A stretch of 64,000 bases of DNA from Zhihengliuella sp. ISTPL4. Lineage in GTDB: Bacteria; Actinomycetota; Actinomycetes; Actinomycetales; Microbacteriaceae. The notes under the pieces were generated by a model that saw only the letters and a program-made list of their open reading frames with translations, was not told where the DNA came from and did not search any database. The DNA is taken from assembly GCF_002848265.1 (NCBI RefSeq), contig NZ_CP025422.1:3316727-3380726 (forward strand), read 5' to 3'. This document shows, one piece after another, positions 7,906-17,258 of this stretch (its first letter is position 1; every line of letters begins with the position of its first letter). Both the position numbers and the translations under genes were made by a program.

Positions 7906-9117
7906 TCAGGAGGAAGAGGAGGAGAACAGGCGCTGGAGGCGCTGGACGCCCTCGAGGAGCTGGTCGTCGCCGAGCGCGTACGACATGCGGATGTAGCCGG
8001 ACGGACCGAACGCCTCGCCGGGGACGACCGCGACCTCGGCCTGGTCGAGGATGAGGTCGGCGAGCTCCAGTGAGGTCGTCGGGGTCACGCCGCCCCAGGT
8101 TCGGCCGAGCAGGCCCTGCACGTCGGGGTAGACGTAGAACGCACCGAGCGGGTTCGGGACCACGAGCCCGTCGATCTTCGACAGCTCCGACACGATGAGC
8201 TGCCGGCGACGGTCGAAGGCCTCGCGCATCTTCTCGGCCTCGTCCTGCGGGCCGTTGAGCGCCGCGATCGCCGCCTTCTGCGCGACGTTGTTGACGTTGC
8301 TCGTGAGGTGCGACTGCAGGTTGCCGGCGATCTTGATCGCGTCGGCGGGACCCACCATCCAGCCCACGCGCCAGCCGGTCATGGCGTAGGTCTTGGCGAC
8401 GCCGTTGACGAGGATGGTCTGGTTCGCGGCCTCCGGCACGGCATCCACGATCGAGGTCGCCTTCACGCCCTCGTAGGTGAGGTTCTGGTAGATCTCGTCG
8501 CTGATGATCCAGATGCCGTGCTCCACGGCCCACTCGCCGATGGCCTTCGTCTCCTCGGCCGTGTACACGGAACCGGTGGGGTTCGACGGCGACACGAAGA
8601 CGAGGACGGTGGTGCGGTCGGTGCGCGCGGCCTCGAGCTGCTCGACGGTGACCTTGTACTCCTGATCGGCGCCGGCGAAGACCTCGACGGGGATGCCGTC
8701 GGCCAGACGGATCGCCTCCGGGTAGGTCGTCCAGTAGGGCGCCGGCAGCAGCACCTCGTCGCCGGGGTTCACGACGGCCTGGAACGCCTGGTACACCGAC
8801 TGCTTGCCGCCGTTGGTCACGATGACCTGTGCGGGGGAGACCTCGAGGCCGGAGTCGCGGAGCGTCTTGGCGGCGACCGCCTCACGCAGCGCCGGGAGCC
8901 CGGGAGCCGGGGTGTAGCGGTAGCTCGCGGGGTCGGCCAGTGCCTCGGCCGCCGCGTCCACGATGAACTGCGGCGTGGCGAAGTCGGGCTCGCCCGCGGC
9001 ATACGAGATGACGGGCTTGCCCTCGGCCTTGAGGGCCTTGGCCTTGGCATCGACCTTGAGGGTCGCGGACTCGGCGATGGCGGACAGCTTGCGGGAGAGA
9101 GGAGCGCGTTCGGTCAC
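7906..9117 (-). CDS. aspC: Pyridoxal-phosphate-dependent aspartate aminotransferase (class I)
   Basis: A 403-residue class I/II aminotransferase that interconverts aspartate and 2-oxoglutarate with oxaloacetate and glutamate. It has [11 protein letters not shown] near residue 40, the PLP-contacting [11 protein letters not shown] near residue 171 and the PLP-lysine region [13 protein letters not shown] near residue 240. I place the start at the GTG at 9117 because the protein then opens like its homologues ([20 protein letters not shown]) and a TACGCT hexamer lies 7 nt upstream; the longer open frame to 9294 has no family similarity. In Streptomyces and relatives aspC sits just upstream of tRNA-Trp-secE; here it is ~40 kb away. 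Confidence 0.93.
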   Translation of the reverse strand: MTERAPLSRKLSAIAESATLKVDAKAKALKAEGKPVISYAAGEPDFATPQFIVDAAAEALADPASYRYTPAPGLPALREAVAAKTLRDSGLEVSPAQVIVTNGGKQSVYQAFQAVVNPGDEVLLPAPYWTTYPEAIRLADGIPVEVFAGADQEYKVTVEQLEAARTDRTTVLVFVSPSNPTGSVYTAEETKAIGEWAVEHGIWIISDEIYQNLTYEGVKATSIVDAVPEAANQTILVNGVAKTYAMTGWRVGWMVGPADAIKIAGNLQSHLTSNVNNVAQKAAIAALNGPQDEAEKMREAFDRRRQLIVSELSKIDGLVVPNPLGAFYVYPDVQGLLGRTWGGVTPTTSLELADLILDQAEVAVVPGEAFGPSGYIRMSYALGDDQLLEGVQRLQRLFSSSSS

Positions 9118-9208
9118 GGTTACGAGCGTACTCGGGTCGCCTCGCGGCCGGTCGGGGGAGTCGTCATCAAGAACCGCTGTTCTTTCCACCGGCGGATCCC
9201 CGAGGGCG

Positions 9209-10303
9209 TCAGTCGGTGGAGAGGCCGTGCGCCTGCGCGACGGCGTCCAGCGTGATGCGCCCGCCCTGCACGTTGAGGCCCTTCGCGAGGGCACCGTCTT
9301 CGGAGGCTGCCCGCTCCCAGCCCTTCGCCGCGATGGCCGAGACGTAGGGGAGCGTGGCGTTCGTCAGGGCCCGGGTCGCGGTCGTCGGCACGGCCCCCGG
9401 CATGTTCGCGACGCAGTAGTAGATGGAGTCGTGCACCGCGAAGGTCGGGTCGTCGTGCGTGGTCGGACGGGAGCCCTCGAAGCATCCGCCCTGGTCGATC
9501 GCGATGTCGACGAGCACGGATCCCGGCTTCATGGCCGCGACCATGTCGTCGGTCACCAGCTTGGGGGCCGCGGCGCCGGGGATGAGGACCGAGCCGATCA
9601 CGAGGTCTGCCGTCGTCAACTCCTCGGCGATGTCGTACCGGCTCGACGCCCGGGTCTCCAGGGCACCGCCGTAGCGGTGCTCGAGCTCGCGCAGCCGCGG
9701 GAGCGCCACATCGACGACGGTGACCTTCGAGCCGAGTCCGAGCGCGTTCGCGGCGGCGTGCTCGCCCGCGACGCCGCCGCCGATCACGACGGTCTTCGCC
9801 CGAGGGGTGCCGGCGATGCCACCCAGCAGCATGCCGCGGCCGCCCTGCGAACGCAGCAGCGAGTGGGACCCCATGATGACGGAGAGGCGGCCGGCGATCT
9901 CGCTCATCGGCACGAGCAGCGGCAGGGTGCGATCAGGCAGCTGCACCGTCTCGTAGGCGACCGCGGTCGTGCCGGCCGCGACGAGCGCCTCGGTCAGCGG
10001 ACGGTCGGCCGCGAGATGGAGGTAGGTGAAGAGCGTGAGGTCGGGACGGAGGAAGCCGTACTCCTCGGCGATCGGCTCCTTGACCTTGATGAGCAGATCG
10101 GCCTCGCCCCACGCGTCGGCGGCGGTCGCGACGATCTCCGCACCGGCCGCGCGGTAGGCATCGTCATCGATGCTCGATCCGACCCCGGCGCCGGACTGCA
10201 CGAGCACCCGATGCCCTTCCCGGACGAGGCGATCGGCTCCGGCCGGGGTGAGGGCGACGCGGTTCTCGTTGTTCTTGACTTCGGTCGGGACGCCGATCTT
10301 CAT
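9209..10303 (-). CDS. ald: Alanine dehydrogenase
   Basis: A 364-residue NAD-dependent alanine dehydrogenase that catalyses reversible oxidative deamination of L-alanine to pyruvate and ammonia. It begins [20 protein letters not shown], the family signature, has the active-site region [15 protein letters not shown] near residue 92, the NAD-binding [13 protein letters not shown] near residue 173 and [16 protein letters not shown] near residue 268. The ATG at 10303 follows a CTGGAGG ribosome-binding site. It is divergent from an Lrp-family regulator, as ald and aldR are in other actinobacteria. Confidence 0.96.
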   Translation of the reverse strand: MKIGVPTEVKNNENRVALTPAGADRLVREGHRVLVQSGAGVGSSIDDDAYRAAGAEIVATAADAWGEADLLIKVKEPIAEEYGFLRPDLTLFTYLHLAADRPLTEALVAAGTTAVAYETVQLPDRTLPLLVPMSEIAGRLSVIMGSHSLLRSQGGRGMLLGGIAGTPRAKTVVIGGGVAGEHAAANALGLGSKVTVVDVALPRLRELEHRYGGALETRASSRYDIAEELTTADLVIGSVLIPGAAAPKLVTDDMVAAMKPGSVLVDIAIDQGGCFEGSRPTTHDDPTFAVHDSIYYCVANMPGAVPTTATRALTNATLPYVSAIAAKGWERAASEDGALAKGLNVQGGRITLDAVAQAHGLSTD

Positions 10304-10419
10304 CGATCCTCCAGGTGTCGGGGGCGCAGGGTGCAGACAAGGATCGCAGAAACGTCGAGAGATCGACAGATTCGATGAAGACTCTTCGGTTCGCGCCATG
10401 ATCCTGAATAATGCTTCGT
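10304..10419. promoter_or_regulatory. Divergent ald / Lrp-regulator control region
   Basis: This 116-bp spacer must hold both promoters. It contains A/T-rich half-sites with imperfect dyads (TCGAGAGATCGA at 10353-10364) of the kind Lrp/AsnC proteins bind. AATAAT at 10407-10412 can be the -10 of the regulator gene, 7 nt from the ATG at 10420. No single operator is clear enough to name. Confidence 0.45.
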
Positions 10420-10929
10420 ATGACCACCGCCTCCGCGTCCTCCGCGCCGAACAGCGTTCGGGCCCCCGCGCTCGACTCCACCGACGCGCGGATCGTGCAG
10501 CTTCTCACCGCGGACGGGCGGATGACGAACGCCGAGCTCGCGGGACGGCTCGGGGTCGCCCCGTCGACCGCACACGCACGCCTGCGCGGGCTGATCGAGC
10601 GTGGGGTCATCACCGGGTTCCACGCGAGTGTGGACGAACGGGAACTCGGCGCCGGACTCCAGGCGATCATCGGCGTCAGTCTGCGCCCCGCCGCCCGACG
10701 GGAGAGCATCGTCGAGTTCGCCGAGCGGGTGCGCGCGCTGCCGCAGGTGATCCAGGTCTTCTTCCTCGGCGGAGACGACGACTTCCTCCTGCACATCGCC
10801 GTCGCCGACTCGTCGGAGATGCGCGAGTTCGTGCTCGAGCATCTGTCGGCGCAGAGCAGTGTGGCCTCCACCAGGACGAGCATCGTGTTCGACTATCACC
10901 GCAACTCGGTGGCCGCGTCGTTCCACTGA
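10420..10929 (+). CDS. Lrp/AsnC family transcriptional regulator (AldR-like)
   Basis: A 169-residue Lrp-type regulator: N-terminal helix-turn-helix (LDSTDARIVQLLTADGRMTN... GVAPSTAHARLRGLIERGVI, residues ~16-60) and a C-terminal RAM ligand-binding domain (~residues 80-155, with VIQVFFLGGDDDFLLHIA). It is divergent from ald, the arrangement of AldR in mycobacteria, where the protein controls ald in response to amino acids. The ATG at 10420 is preferred over the in-frame ATG at 10411 because a -10-like AATAAT overlaps the latter. It is probably autoregulated. Confidence 0.9.
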   Translation: MTTASASSAPNSVRAPALDSTDARIVQLLTADGRMTNAELAGRLGVAPSTAHARLRGLIERGVITGFHASVDERELGAGLQAIIGVSLRPAARRESIVEFAERVRALPQVIQVFFLGGDDDFLLHIAVADSSEMREFVLEHLSAQSSVASTRTSIVFDYHRNSVAASFH

Positions 10930-10945
10930 AGCGGCGACGCCGGCC

Positions 10946-12373
10946 TCACTCGGCGGCGTTGCGGATGAGGAGCGCGAGGCGGGCCACGGCTTCCTCGATC
11001 AGCGCGTCGTCCAAGTTGCCGTAGCCGAGCACCAGAGACTCCCGCCGCGGAGTGGCGGTGACGTAGCGCTGCAGCGCCGTGAGCCCCAGGCCGAGCTCGG
11101 CACCCCCCGAGGTGAGGGCCGCGGCGCGGGTTCCCGTCGGCAGTGCGAGCACGAGGTGCATCCCCGCCGCGATCCCCGTCACGTCGAGGCCGGGAAGGTC
11201 ACGGCGAATGGCGTCGAGCAGCCGCGCCCTGCGGTGCCGGAACCGGGAGCGCGCGGTGCGCAGGTGGCGCTCGAAGTCGCCGCGGGTGAGGAAGTGGGCG
11301 AGAGCGGCCTGGTCGACGAGGGAGGGAGGGCTCGCAGAGATCGGCGGTGAGATCGTCGTCGGCAGCAGCATCCAGCCGAGTCCGAGCGCCGGGGAGACCG
11401 ACTTCGAGAGGGAGCCGATGAGTGCGACGTGGTCGGGGGCGAGTCGTTGCAATGCGGGGATCGGTCGCCGGTCGTAGCGGAACTCTGCGTCGTAGTCGTC
11501 CTCGATGATGAGAGCACGGTGCGCGCGAGCCCAGCGGATCACCTGTTCGCGCCGGCCGGGGGAGAGCGCCGCGCCGAACGGGAACTGGTGCGCCGGGGTC
11601 ACCAGTGCCGCCCGGGCGCCGGTCTGCGCGGAGAGGGCGGCGAGGACATCCGTGTCGACGCCGTCCTCGTCGACGGGCACCGGGACGGGGCGAAGGCCGT
11701 TGCTCTCCGCCACGGCGCGCAGCCGCGGCCAGCTCGGGTCTTCGACGAGGATCGTGCGGTGTCCGCGGCGATGCAGTTCTCGGGTGAGGAGATCCATGCC
11801 GTCGGTCGCCCCGTGCGTGATCGTGACACGGGCCGCGTCCGGGTCCGCGCGGCGAGAGCGGGAGAGATAGGCGGCGACGGCGTCGCGAGCCGGGGCATAC
11901 CCCCGGGGATGCGCGGCGGCGAGGTCGTGATCCGGAAGGCTGGCCAGGGCATTACGGAGAGCCGCTGCCCAGCGCGAGCGGGGAGTGGCGCGCAGGTCGG
12001 GGATGCCGGGACGCAGGTCGTATCGGATCGGCGGGGCTGCGTCGGAAGAGGGAGACGGGCCGGGCGCCGGCGGCCGAGGCAGTGCGGTGCCGGGCCCCAG
12101 CGAGACACGGGTAGCGGAGCCCGTCCGCGCGTCCAGCACCCCCTCCGCGACGAGCTGGCCGTACGCCTCGGTGACCACCCAGCGGGAGACGCCGAGAGTC
12201 TCCGCCAGCGCACGACTGGGAGGGAGGGCCGATCCCGGTTCCAGGCGTCCCTCGTCGATCGCGCGACGCAGCGCCCTCTCGACGCGGTCGCGCAGCGAGG
12301 ACCGTGCGCCGGGCGTATCGGCATCGAGGTCCAGGAGTGTCTCCCAAGCGAGGATTGGTCTGGACTTCTGCAT
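10946..12373 (-). CDS. MocR-type GntR regulator with aminotransferase domain (PdxR-like)
   Basis: A 475-residue fusion of an N-terminal GntR winged helix (LEPGSALPPSRALAETLGVSR near residue 40) and a class I aminotransferase-like domain (from ~residue 110) with VTPAHQFPFGAALSP, IIEDDYDAEFRYDRRPIPAL and the PLP-lysine motif LIGSLSKSVSPALGLGW. MocR proteins use PLP as a sensing cofactor; PdxR members activate vitamin B6 synthesis genes, others control GABA or amino-sugar genes. No pdxST genes are nearby. The gene is divergent from an aldo/keto reductase, the likely target. The start follows homologues that begin just before a LAWETLLDLD segment. Confidence 0.9.
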   Translation of the reverse strand: MQKSRPILAWETLLDLDADTPGARSSLRDRVERALRRAIDEGRLEPGSALPPSRALAETLGVSRWVVTEAYGQLVAEGVLDARTGSATRVSLGPGTALPRPPAPGPSPSSDAAPPIRYDLRPGIPDLRATPRSRWAAALRNALASLPDHDLAAAHPRGYAPARDAVAAYLSRSRRADPDAARVTITHGATDGMDLLTRELHRRGHRTILVEDPSWPRLRAVAESNGLRPVPVPVDEDGVDTDVLAALSAQTGARAALVTPAHQFPFGAALSPGRREQVIRWARAHRALIIEDDYDAEFRYDRRPIPALQRLAPDHVALIGSLSKSVSPALGLGWMLLPTTISPPISASPPSLVDQAALAHFLTRGDFERHLRTARSRFRHRRARLLDAIRRDLPGLDVTGIAAGMHLVLALPTGTRAAALTSGGAELGLGLTALQRYVTATPRRESLVLGYGNLDDALIEEAVARLALLIRNAAE

Positions 12374-12440
12374 CGTGATTGGAGTGTAACGCCGAGCCGT
12401 TGTGTTCCTACGGTGGAGCCATCCCCGAGAAAGGACCACC

Positions 12441-13433
12441 ATGCAGTACCGCACTCTCTCCGACGGCCGCACCTCCTTCGAGGTCTCCACGCTCTGCCTC
12501 GGCGCCATGAACTTCGGCACCCGCACCGACGAGGACACTGCGCGCGCGATCCTCGACCGCTTCGTCGAGGCCGGCGGCACGTTCATCGATACCGCGAACA
12601 ACTACAGCCTCTGGGCCGGCGGCACCGGCCGTGACAGCGAACAGCTCCTGGGCCGCTGGATGGCAGACCGCGGCAACCGCGACGCCCTGCGCATCGCCAC
12701 CAAGCTCGGCGCGGCGCAGAAGGATCCCACGAAGCCGCTGTCGAACACGCCCCCCACCAACTTCGAGGGCCTGTCGGCCGAGGTCATCCGTCGCCAGGGA
12801 CCGGAGAGCGCGCGACAGCTCGGCATCGACCACATCGACGTGCTCTATGGTCACGTGGATGACACCGAGGTGCCGCTTGCCGAGACGGTCGGCGCGTTCG
12901 CCGAACTGCAGCACGCTGGGCTCATCGGCATCGCCGGGATCTCGAACGTCCCCACCTGGCGCGTCGTCGAGGCTCGCGAGGAGGCTCGCCGCCAGGGCGC
13001 CGCCCCATACGGCGTCGTCCAGCAGCAGTACAGCTACCTGTATCCGGCACCTCGTCTCGGCCGGAACAACTTCGTCACGCCCGATCTCCTCGGCTACGCG
13101 GCCTCCACCGGCACCGCAGAGCGCCCGCCCCTCGCGATCACGGTGTACTCGCCGCTGCATCAGGGAGCGATCGCCCGGCTCGACAAGCCGCTGTGGGGCG
13201 GGGTCGATCACCCGACGAGCCACGCGCGGCGTGCGCTGCTGCACGAGGTGGCGCGGGAGATCGGTGCGACGCCGAACCAGGTCGCCCTCGCCTGGCTGCT
13301 CGGCGCCGAGGTGCCGGTGATCCCGGTGATCGGCGTCTCGTCGCTCGCGCAATTGGAGGAGGCGCTGGGAGCGGCCGACCTGGTGCTGGACGCCGAGGTC
13401 CGCGAGCGTCTCGACGCCGAGCCGGGCGACTGA
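12441..13433 (+). CDS. Aldo/keto reductase
   Basis: A 330-residue NADPH-dependent oxidoreductase with the AKR TIM-barrel fold. Visible landmarks are FIDTANNYSLWAGG with the catalytic Asp and Tyr (residues ~44-57), the catalytic Lys in IATKLGAA near residue 89 and DVLYGHVDDTEVPLAET with the His near residue 137. A GAGAAAGGA ribosome-binding site precedes the ATG. It is divergent from the MocR regulator with a 67-bp shared spacer, so it is probably under its control. Because MocR binds PLP, pyridoxal reductase is one possibility, but nothing in the sequence proves the substrate. Confidence 0.9.
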   Translation: MQYRTLSDGRTSFEVSTLCLGAMNFGTRTDEDTARAILDRFVEAGGTFIDTANNYSLWAGGTGRDSEQLLGRWMADRGNRDALRIATKLGAAQKDPTKPLSNTPPTNFEGLSAEVIRRQGPESARQLGIDHIDVLYGHVDDTEVPLAETVGAFAELQHAGLIGIAGISNVPTWRVVEAREEARRQGAAPYGVVQQQYSYLYPAPRLGRNNFVTPDLLGYAASTGTAERPPLAITVYSPLHQGAIARLDKPLWGGVDHPTSHARRALLHEVAREIGATPNQVALAWLLGAEVPVIPVIGVSSLAQLEEALGAADLVLDAEVRERLDAEPGD

Positions 13434-13446
13434 GCGGGCGTCGCGG

Positions 13447-13878
13447 TCAGGCGCCGTAGGAGGCGGGCAGGGAGCAGTAGTCGGCGAACCGCCGCCGCGG
13501 CCGCGCGGGGTCGGTCACATCGATGATCGCGCCCGCGACCGTGTGCGGCGGCTCGTCGCCGGCCAGCTGCCACACCGCGTAGTTCCACTTGCCGCGGGTG
13601 CGCTCGCCGAGCAGCGACGCCGGCCCGGAGACGAGCAGGATGGTGTCGCTCTTCGGGCCCTCGCGGAATGCCGTGACCACTTCTCGGACGCCCGCTTCGT
13701 CGCCGGCTGCGGAATGCTCCCGCTCGACCTGCTGCCCGGCAGCGGACAACGCGGTCGTGAGGTCGTCCGCGGCCCGGCGCGAGCGCTCGGCGTCCGCGCC
13801 GGCCACCGCGAGCAGGCGTCTGCCGCGCGGGTAGGAGTGCAGGAACTCGGTGGCGATGTCCGCCCAGGCGTCCGTCAT
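13447..13878 (-). CDS. Hypothetical protein (possible degenerate nucleoside-kinase-like fold)
   Basis: A 143-residue acidic protein I do not recognise. The ATG lies 6 nt after a TAGCCT hexamer on the coding strand, supporting a leaderless start. A strand-helix opening (GRRLLAVAGADAERSRRAADDLTTAL) and a WNYAVWQLAG segment faintly recall the layout of uridine-kinase-like P-loop proteins, but the GxxxxGK[ST] loop is absent, so catalysis of that type is unlikely. It is convergent with the aldo/keto reductase (13-nt gap) and downstream of the malate synthase terminator, so it is a separate unit. Confidence 0.7.
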   Translation of the reverse strand: MTDAWADIATEFLHSYPRGRRLLAVAGADAERSRRAADDLTTALSAAGQQVEREHSAAGDEAGVREVVTAFREGPKSDTILLVSGPASLLGERTRGKWNYAVWQLAGDEPPHTVAGAIIDVTDPARPRRRFADYCSLPASYGA

Positions 13879-13937
13879 GCCCCCAGGCTACGCCCGCCAC
13901 AAAGGCGGCGGGACCGTCTGCCTGCGCACCGACGGGA

Positions 13938-13973
13938 CAGCCTCGGGGTCGCGGTATCCGCACCCCGAGGCTG
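13938..13973 (-). terminator. Hairpin terminator after malate synthase
   Basis: CAGCCTCGGGGT (13938-13949) is the exact inverse of ACCCCGAGGCTG (13962-13973), with a GC-rich 12-nt loop. It lies 10 nt beyond the malate synthase stop on the coding (minus) strand. Confidence 0.75.
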
Positions 13974-13983
13974 CCCCGCGGCG

Positions 13984-15618
13984 TCAGTCCTCCTCGACCA
14001 GGAACCGGCTGTAGGCGCCCAGGGTCAGGAACGTGGGGAACTCCTCGCGGAGCGCGACCTCGCGGAAGATCTCGGCGGCGTCGTCGAAGCGGTCGCCCTC
14101 GCGCCGCTCGACCTCGTCCAGCACCTCGCCGATCAGCCCCTCGACGTACTCGACCGTGATGGGGGCGCCCTCCTGCGTGCTGCGGTCCTGGTGGATCCAC
14201 TGCCACACCTGCGAGCGGCTGATCTCGGCGGTCGCGGCATCCTCCATGAGGTTGTCGATCGCCACGGCGCCGAGGCCGCGCAGCCAGGCCTCCAGGTAGC
14301 GGATGGCGACGGAGACGTTGTCCCGTACGCCCTGCGCGGTGATCGGGCGGCCGATGTGCAGGTCGAGCAGATCGCGGGCCTCCACATGCACGTCGTCGCG
14401 TCGGCGGTCGACCTGATTCGGGCGGTCGCCGAGCACGGCGTCGAACTCGGCCTGCGCCGTCGGGATCAGGTCGGGATGGGCGACCCAGGTGCCGTCGAAG
14501 CCGTCGCCGGCCTCGCGCTTCTTGTCGGCCGACACCTTGTCGATCGCCCGCGCCGTCACCTCGGGGTCGCGGCGGTTCGGGATGAACGCGCTCATGCCGC
14601 CGATCGCGAAGGCGCCGCGCTTGTGGCACGTCTGCACGAGCAGCTCGGTGTACGCCCGCATGAACGGCACCGTCATCGTGACCTCGCTGCGGTCGGGGAG
14701 CACGAAACGGGCGCCGCGGCCGCGGTAGTTCTTGATGATGGAGAAGATGTAGTCCCAGCGTCCGGCATTGAGGCCCGCGCAGTGGTCGCGCAGCTCATAG
14801 AGGATCTCGTCCATCTCGAAGGCCGCCGGCAGGGTCTCGATCAAGACGGTCGCCCGGATGGTGCCGTGCGGGATGCCGATGTACTCCTCGCTGAAGGAGA
14901 AGACGTCGTCCCACAGCTTCGCCTCCTCGCTCGACTCGAGCTTGGCGATGTAGAAGTACGGTCCGCGGCCGGCCTCGATCAGTGCCTGCGCGTTGTGCAG
15001 GAAGTAGAGGCCGAAGTCGACCAGCGACCCCGATGCCGAGGCGCGGCGGCCGGCGCGGTCGATGAAGGCGAGGTGCTTCTCCGGCAGGTGCCACCCGCGC
15101 GGACGCATCACGATCGTGGGTGTGCGCTCGGCGGTGACGCGGTACTCCTTGCCCTCGGGGGAGGTGAAGGAGAGCTCGCCACGGATCGCGTCGCGGAGGG
15201 ACAGCTGCCCCTCGATGACGTTCCTCCAGGTGGGGCTCGTGGCGTCCTCCTGGTCGGCGAGCCACACCCGCGCGCCGGAGTTCAGGGCGTTGATCGTCAT
15301 CTTCGGGTCGGTGGGGCCGGTGATCTCGACGCGGCGGTCCTCGAGCCCGGGTCCGGCGCCCGCGACCCGCCATGCGGTGTCCTGGCGGATGTGTGCGGTG
15401 TCCTCTCGGAACTGCGGGTCGTGCCCGTTCCCGATCTCGAAGCGGCGGCGCATCCGGTCGGCCAGCCGGTCATGGCGGCGGGAGGCGAACCGGTGGTGGA
15501 GTTCGGTGAGGAAGGCGATCGCCTCCGGGGTGAGGATCTCGTCGTAGCGGTCGCGCAGGGGCCCGGCGATCTCGATCGCGGGTCCTTGTCGGGTCGTCTG
15601 CATCGGTGCGGTGGTCAT
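13984..15618 (-). CDS. aceB: Malate synthase A
   Basis: Malate synthase condenses glyoxylate and acetyl-CoA to malate, the second step of the glyoxylate shunt. The 544-residue length fits the A isoform. The PROSITE-type signature is clear as RDHCAGLNAGRWDYIFSI near residue 255; the NALNSGARVWLADQEDATSP segment near residue 110 and MTVPFMRAYTELLVQTCHKR near residue 300 are also typical. I start at the ATG at 15618; the frame continues upstream only into a CTGAGCCTGTCGAAG-type intergenic repeat. It lies downstream of isocitrate lyase on the same strand with 112 nt between, holding two repeat copies. Confidence 0.96.
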   Translation of the reverse strand: MTTAPMQTTRQGPAIEIAGPLRDRYDEILTPEAIAFLTELHHRFASRRHDRLADRMRRRFEIGNGHDPQFREDTAHIRQDTAWRVAGAGPGLEDRRVEITGPTDPKMTINALNSGARVWLADQEDATSPTWRNVIEGQLSLRDAIRGELSFTSPEGKEYRVTAERTPTIVMRPRGWHLPEKHLAFIDRAGRRASASGSLVDFGLYFLHNAQALIEAGRGPYFYIAKLESSEEAKLWDDVFSFSEEYIGIPHGTIRATVLIETLPAAFEMDEILYELRDHCAGLNAGRWDYIFSIIKNYRGRGARFVLPDRSEVTMTVPFMRAYTELLVQTCHKRGAFAIGGMSAFIPNRRDPEVTARAIDKVSADKKREAGDGFDGTWVAHPDLIPTAQAEFDAVLGDRPNQVDRRRDDVHVEARDLLDLHIGRPITAQGVRDNVSVAIRYLEAWLRGLGAVAIDNLMEDAATAEISRSQVWQWIHQDRSTQEGAPITVEYVEGLIGEVLDEVERREGDRFDDAAEIFREVALREEFPTFLTLGAYSRFLVEED

Positions 15619-15638
15619 GATGGTGTCCTTTGTCGTGT

Positions 15639-15712
15639 GCTTCGACAGGCTCAGCAACCCAGGTGTCGGTCTCAGCAACCCAGGCGGTTGGGTCCCTGAG
15701 CCTGTCGAAGGG
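15639..15712. repeat. Two inverted copies of a short intergenic repeat (TTCGACAGGCTCAG / CTGAGCCTGTCGAA)
   Basis: GCTTCGACAGGCTCAGCAAC begins at 15639, and its inverse CCCTGAGCCTGTCGAAGGG ends near 15712. The two copies face each other and can form a long stem, with a partial CTCAGCAACCCAGG copy between them. Related copies occur at 17077-17097, 17198-17220, 50998-51016 and 51192-51213. All are intergenic. Confidence 0.8.
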
Positions 15713-15730
15713 CTGAGCCGGTCGAGGTGG

Positions 15731-17056
<1,326 letters not shown>

Positions 17057-17076
17057 GGTGTCTCCTCGTCGAGTGG

Positions 17077-17220
17077 GCCGCTGAGCCTGTCGAAGCGTCC
17101 AGCGGTGTGGCGTGGTTCCACTGTGTGTGAACTTCTGTCCCATCGACGACCGAGGGAGGAGAGAAGATCAGCCGAAATTCTGTTTCTGTGACAGAATGCT
17201 TCGACAAGCTCAGCAACCCC
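17077..17220. repeat. Two copies of the CTGAGCCTGTCGAAG-type repeat flanking the aceA promoter region
   Basis: CCGCTGAGCCTGTCGAAGCG lies at 17079-17098, and an inverted variant GCTTCGACAAGCTCAGCAAC starts at 17198. They bracket the central part of the aceA-ramB spacer. Being present at the 5' side of both genes, they could influence the 5' ends of the transcripts or simply mark repeat insertion points. Confidence 0.75.
17177..17197. promoter_or_regulatory. Candidate RamB-type operator (ATTCTGT-N7-ACAGAAT)
   Basis: ATTCTGT (17177-17183) and ACAGAAT (17191-17197) are exact inverted repeats around a 7-nt centre; a further TTCTGT occurs at 17133-17138. The site lies in the aceA/ramB divergent spacer. 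It does not look like the AAAGTTTGCAAA-type RamB site known from Corynebacterium, so the assignment rests on position and symmetry. Confidence 0.5.
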
Positions 17221-17258
17221 GGGTGGCGAGTGGGTGAACCAGCGGCGAGGAGGCCACG

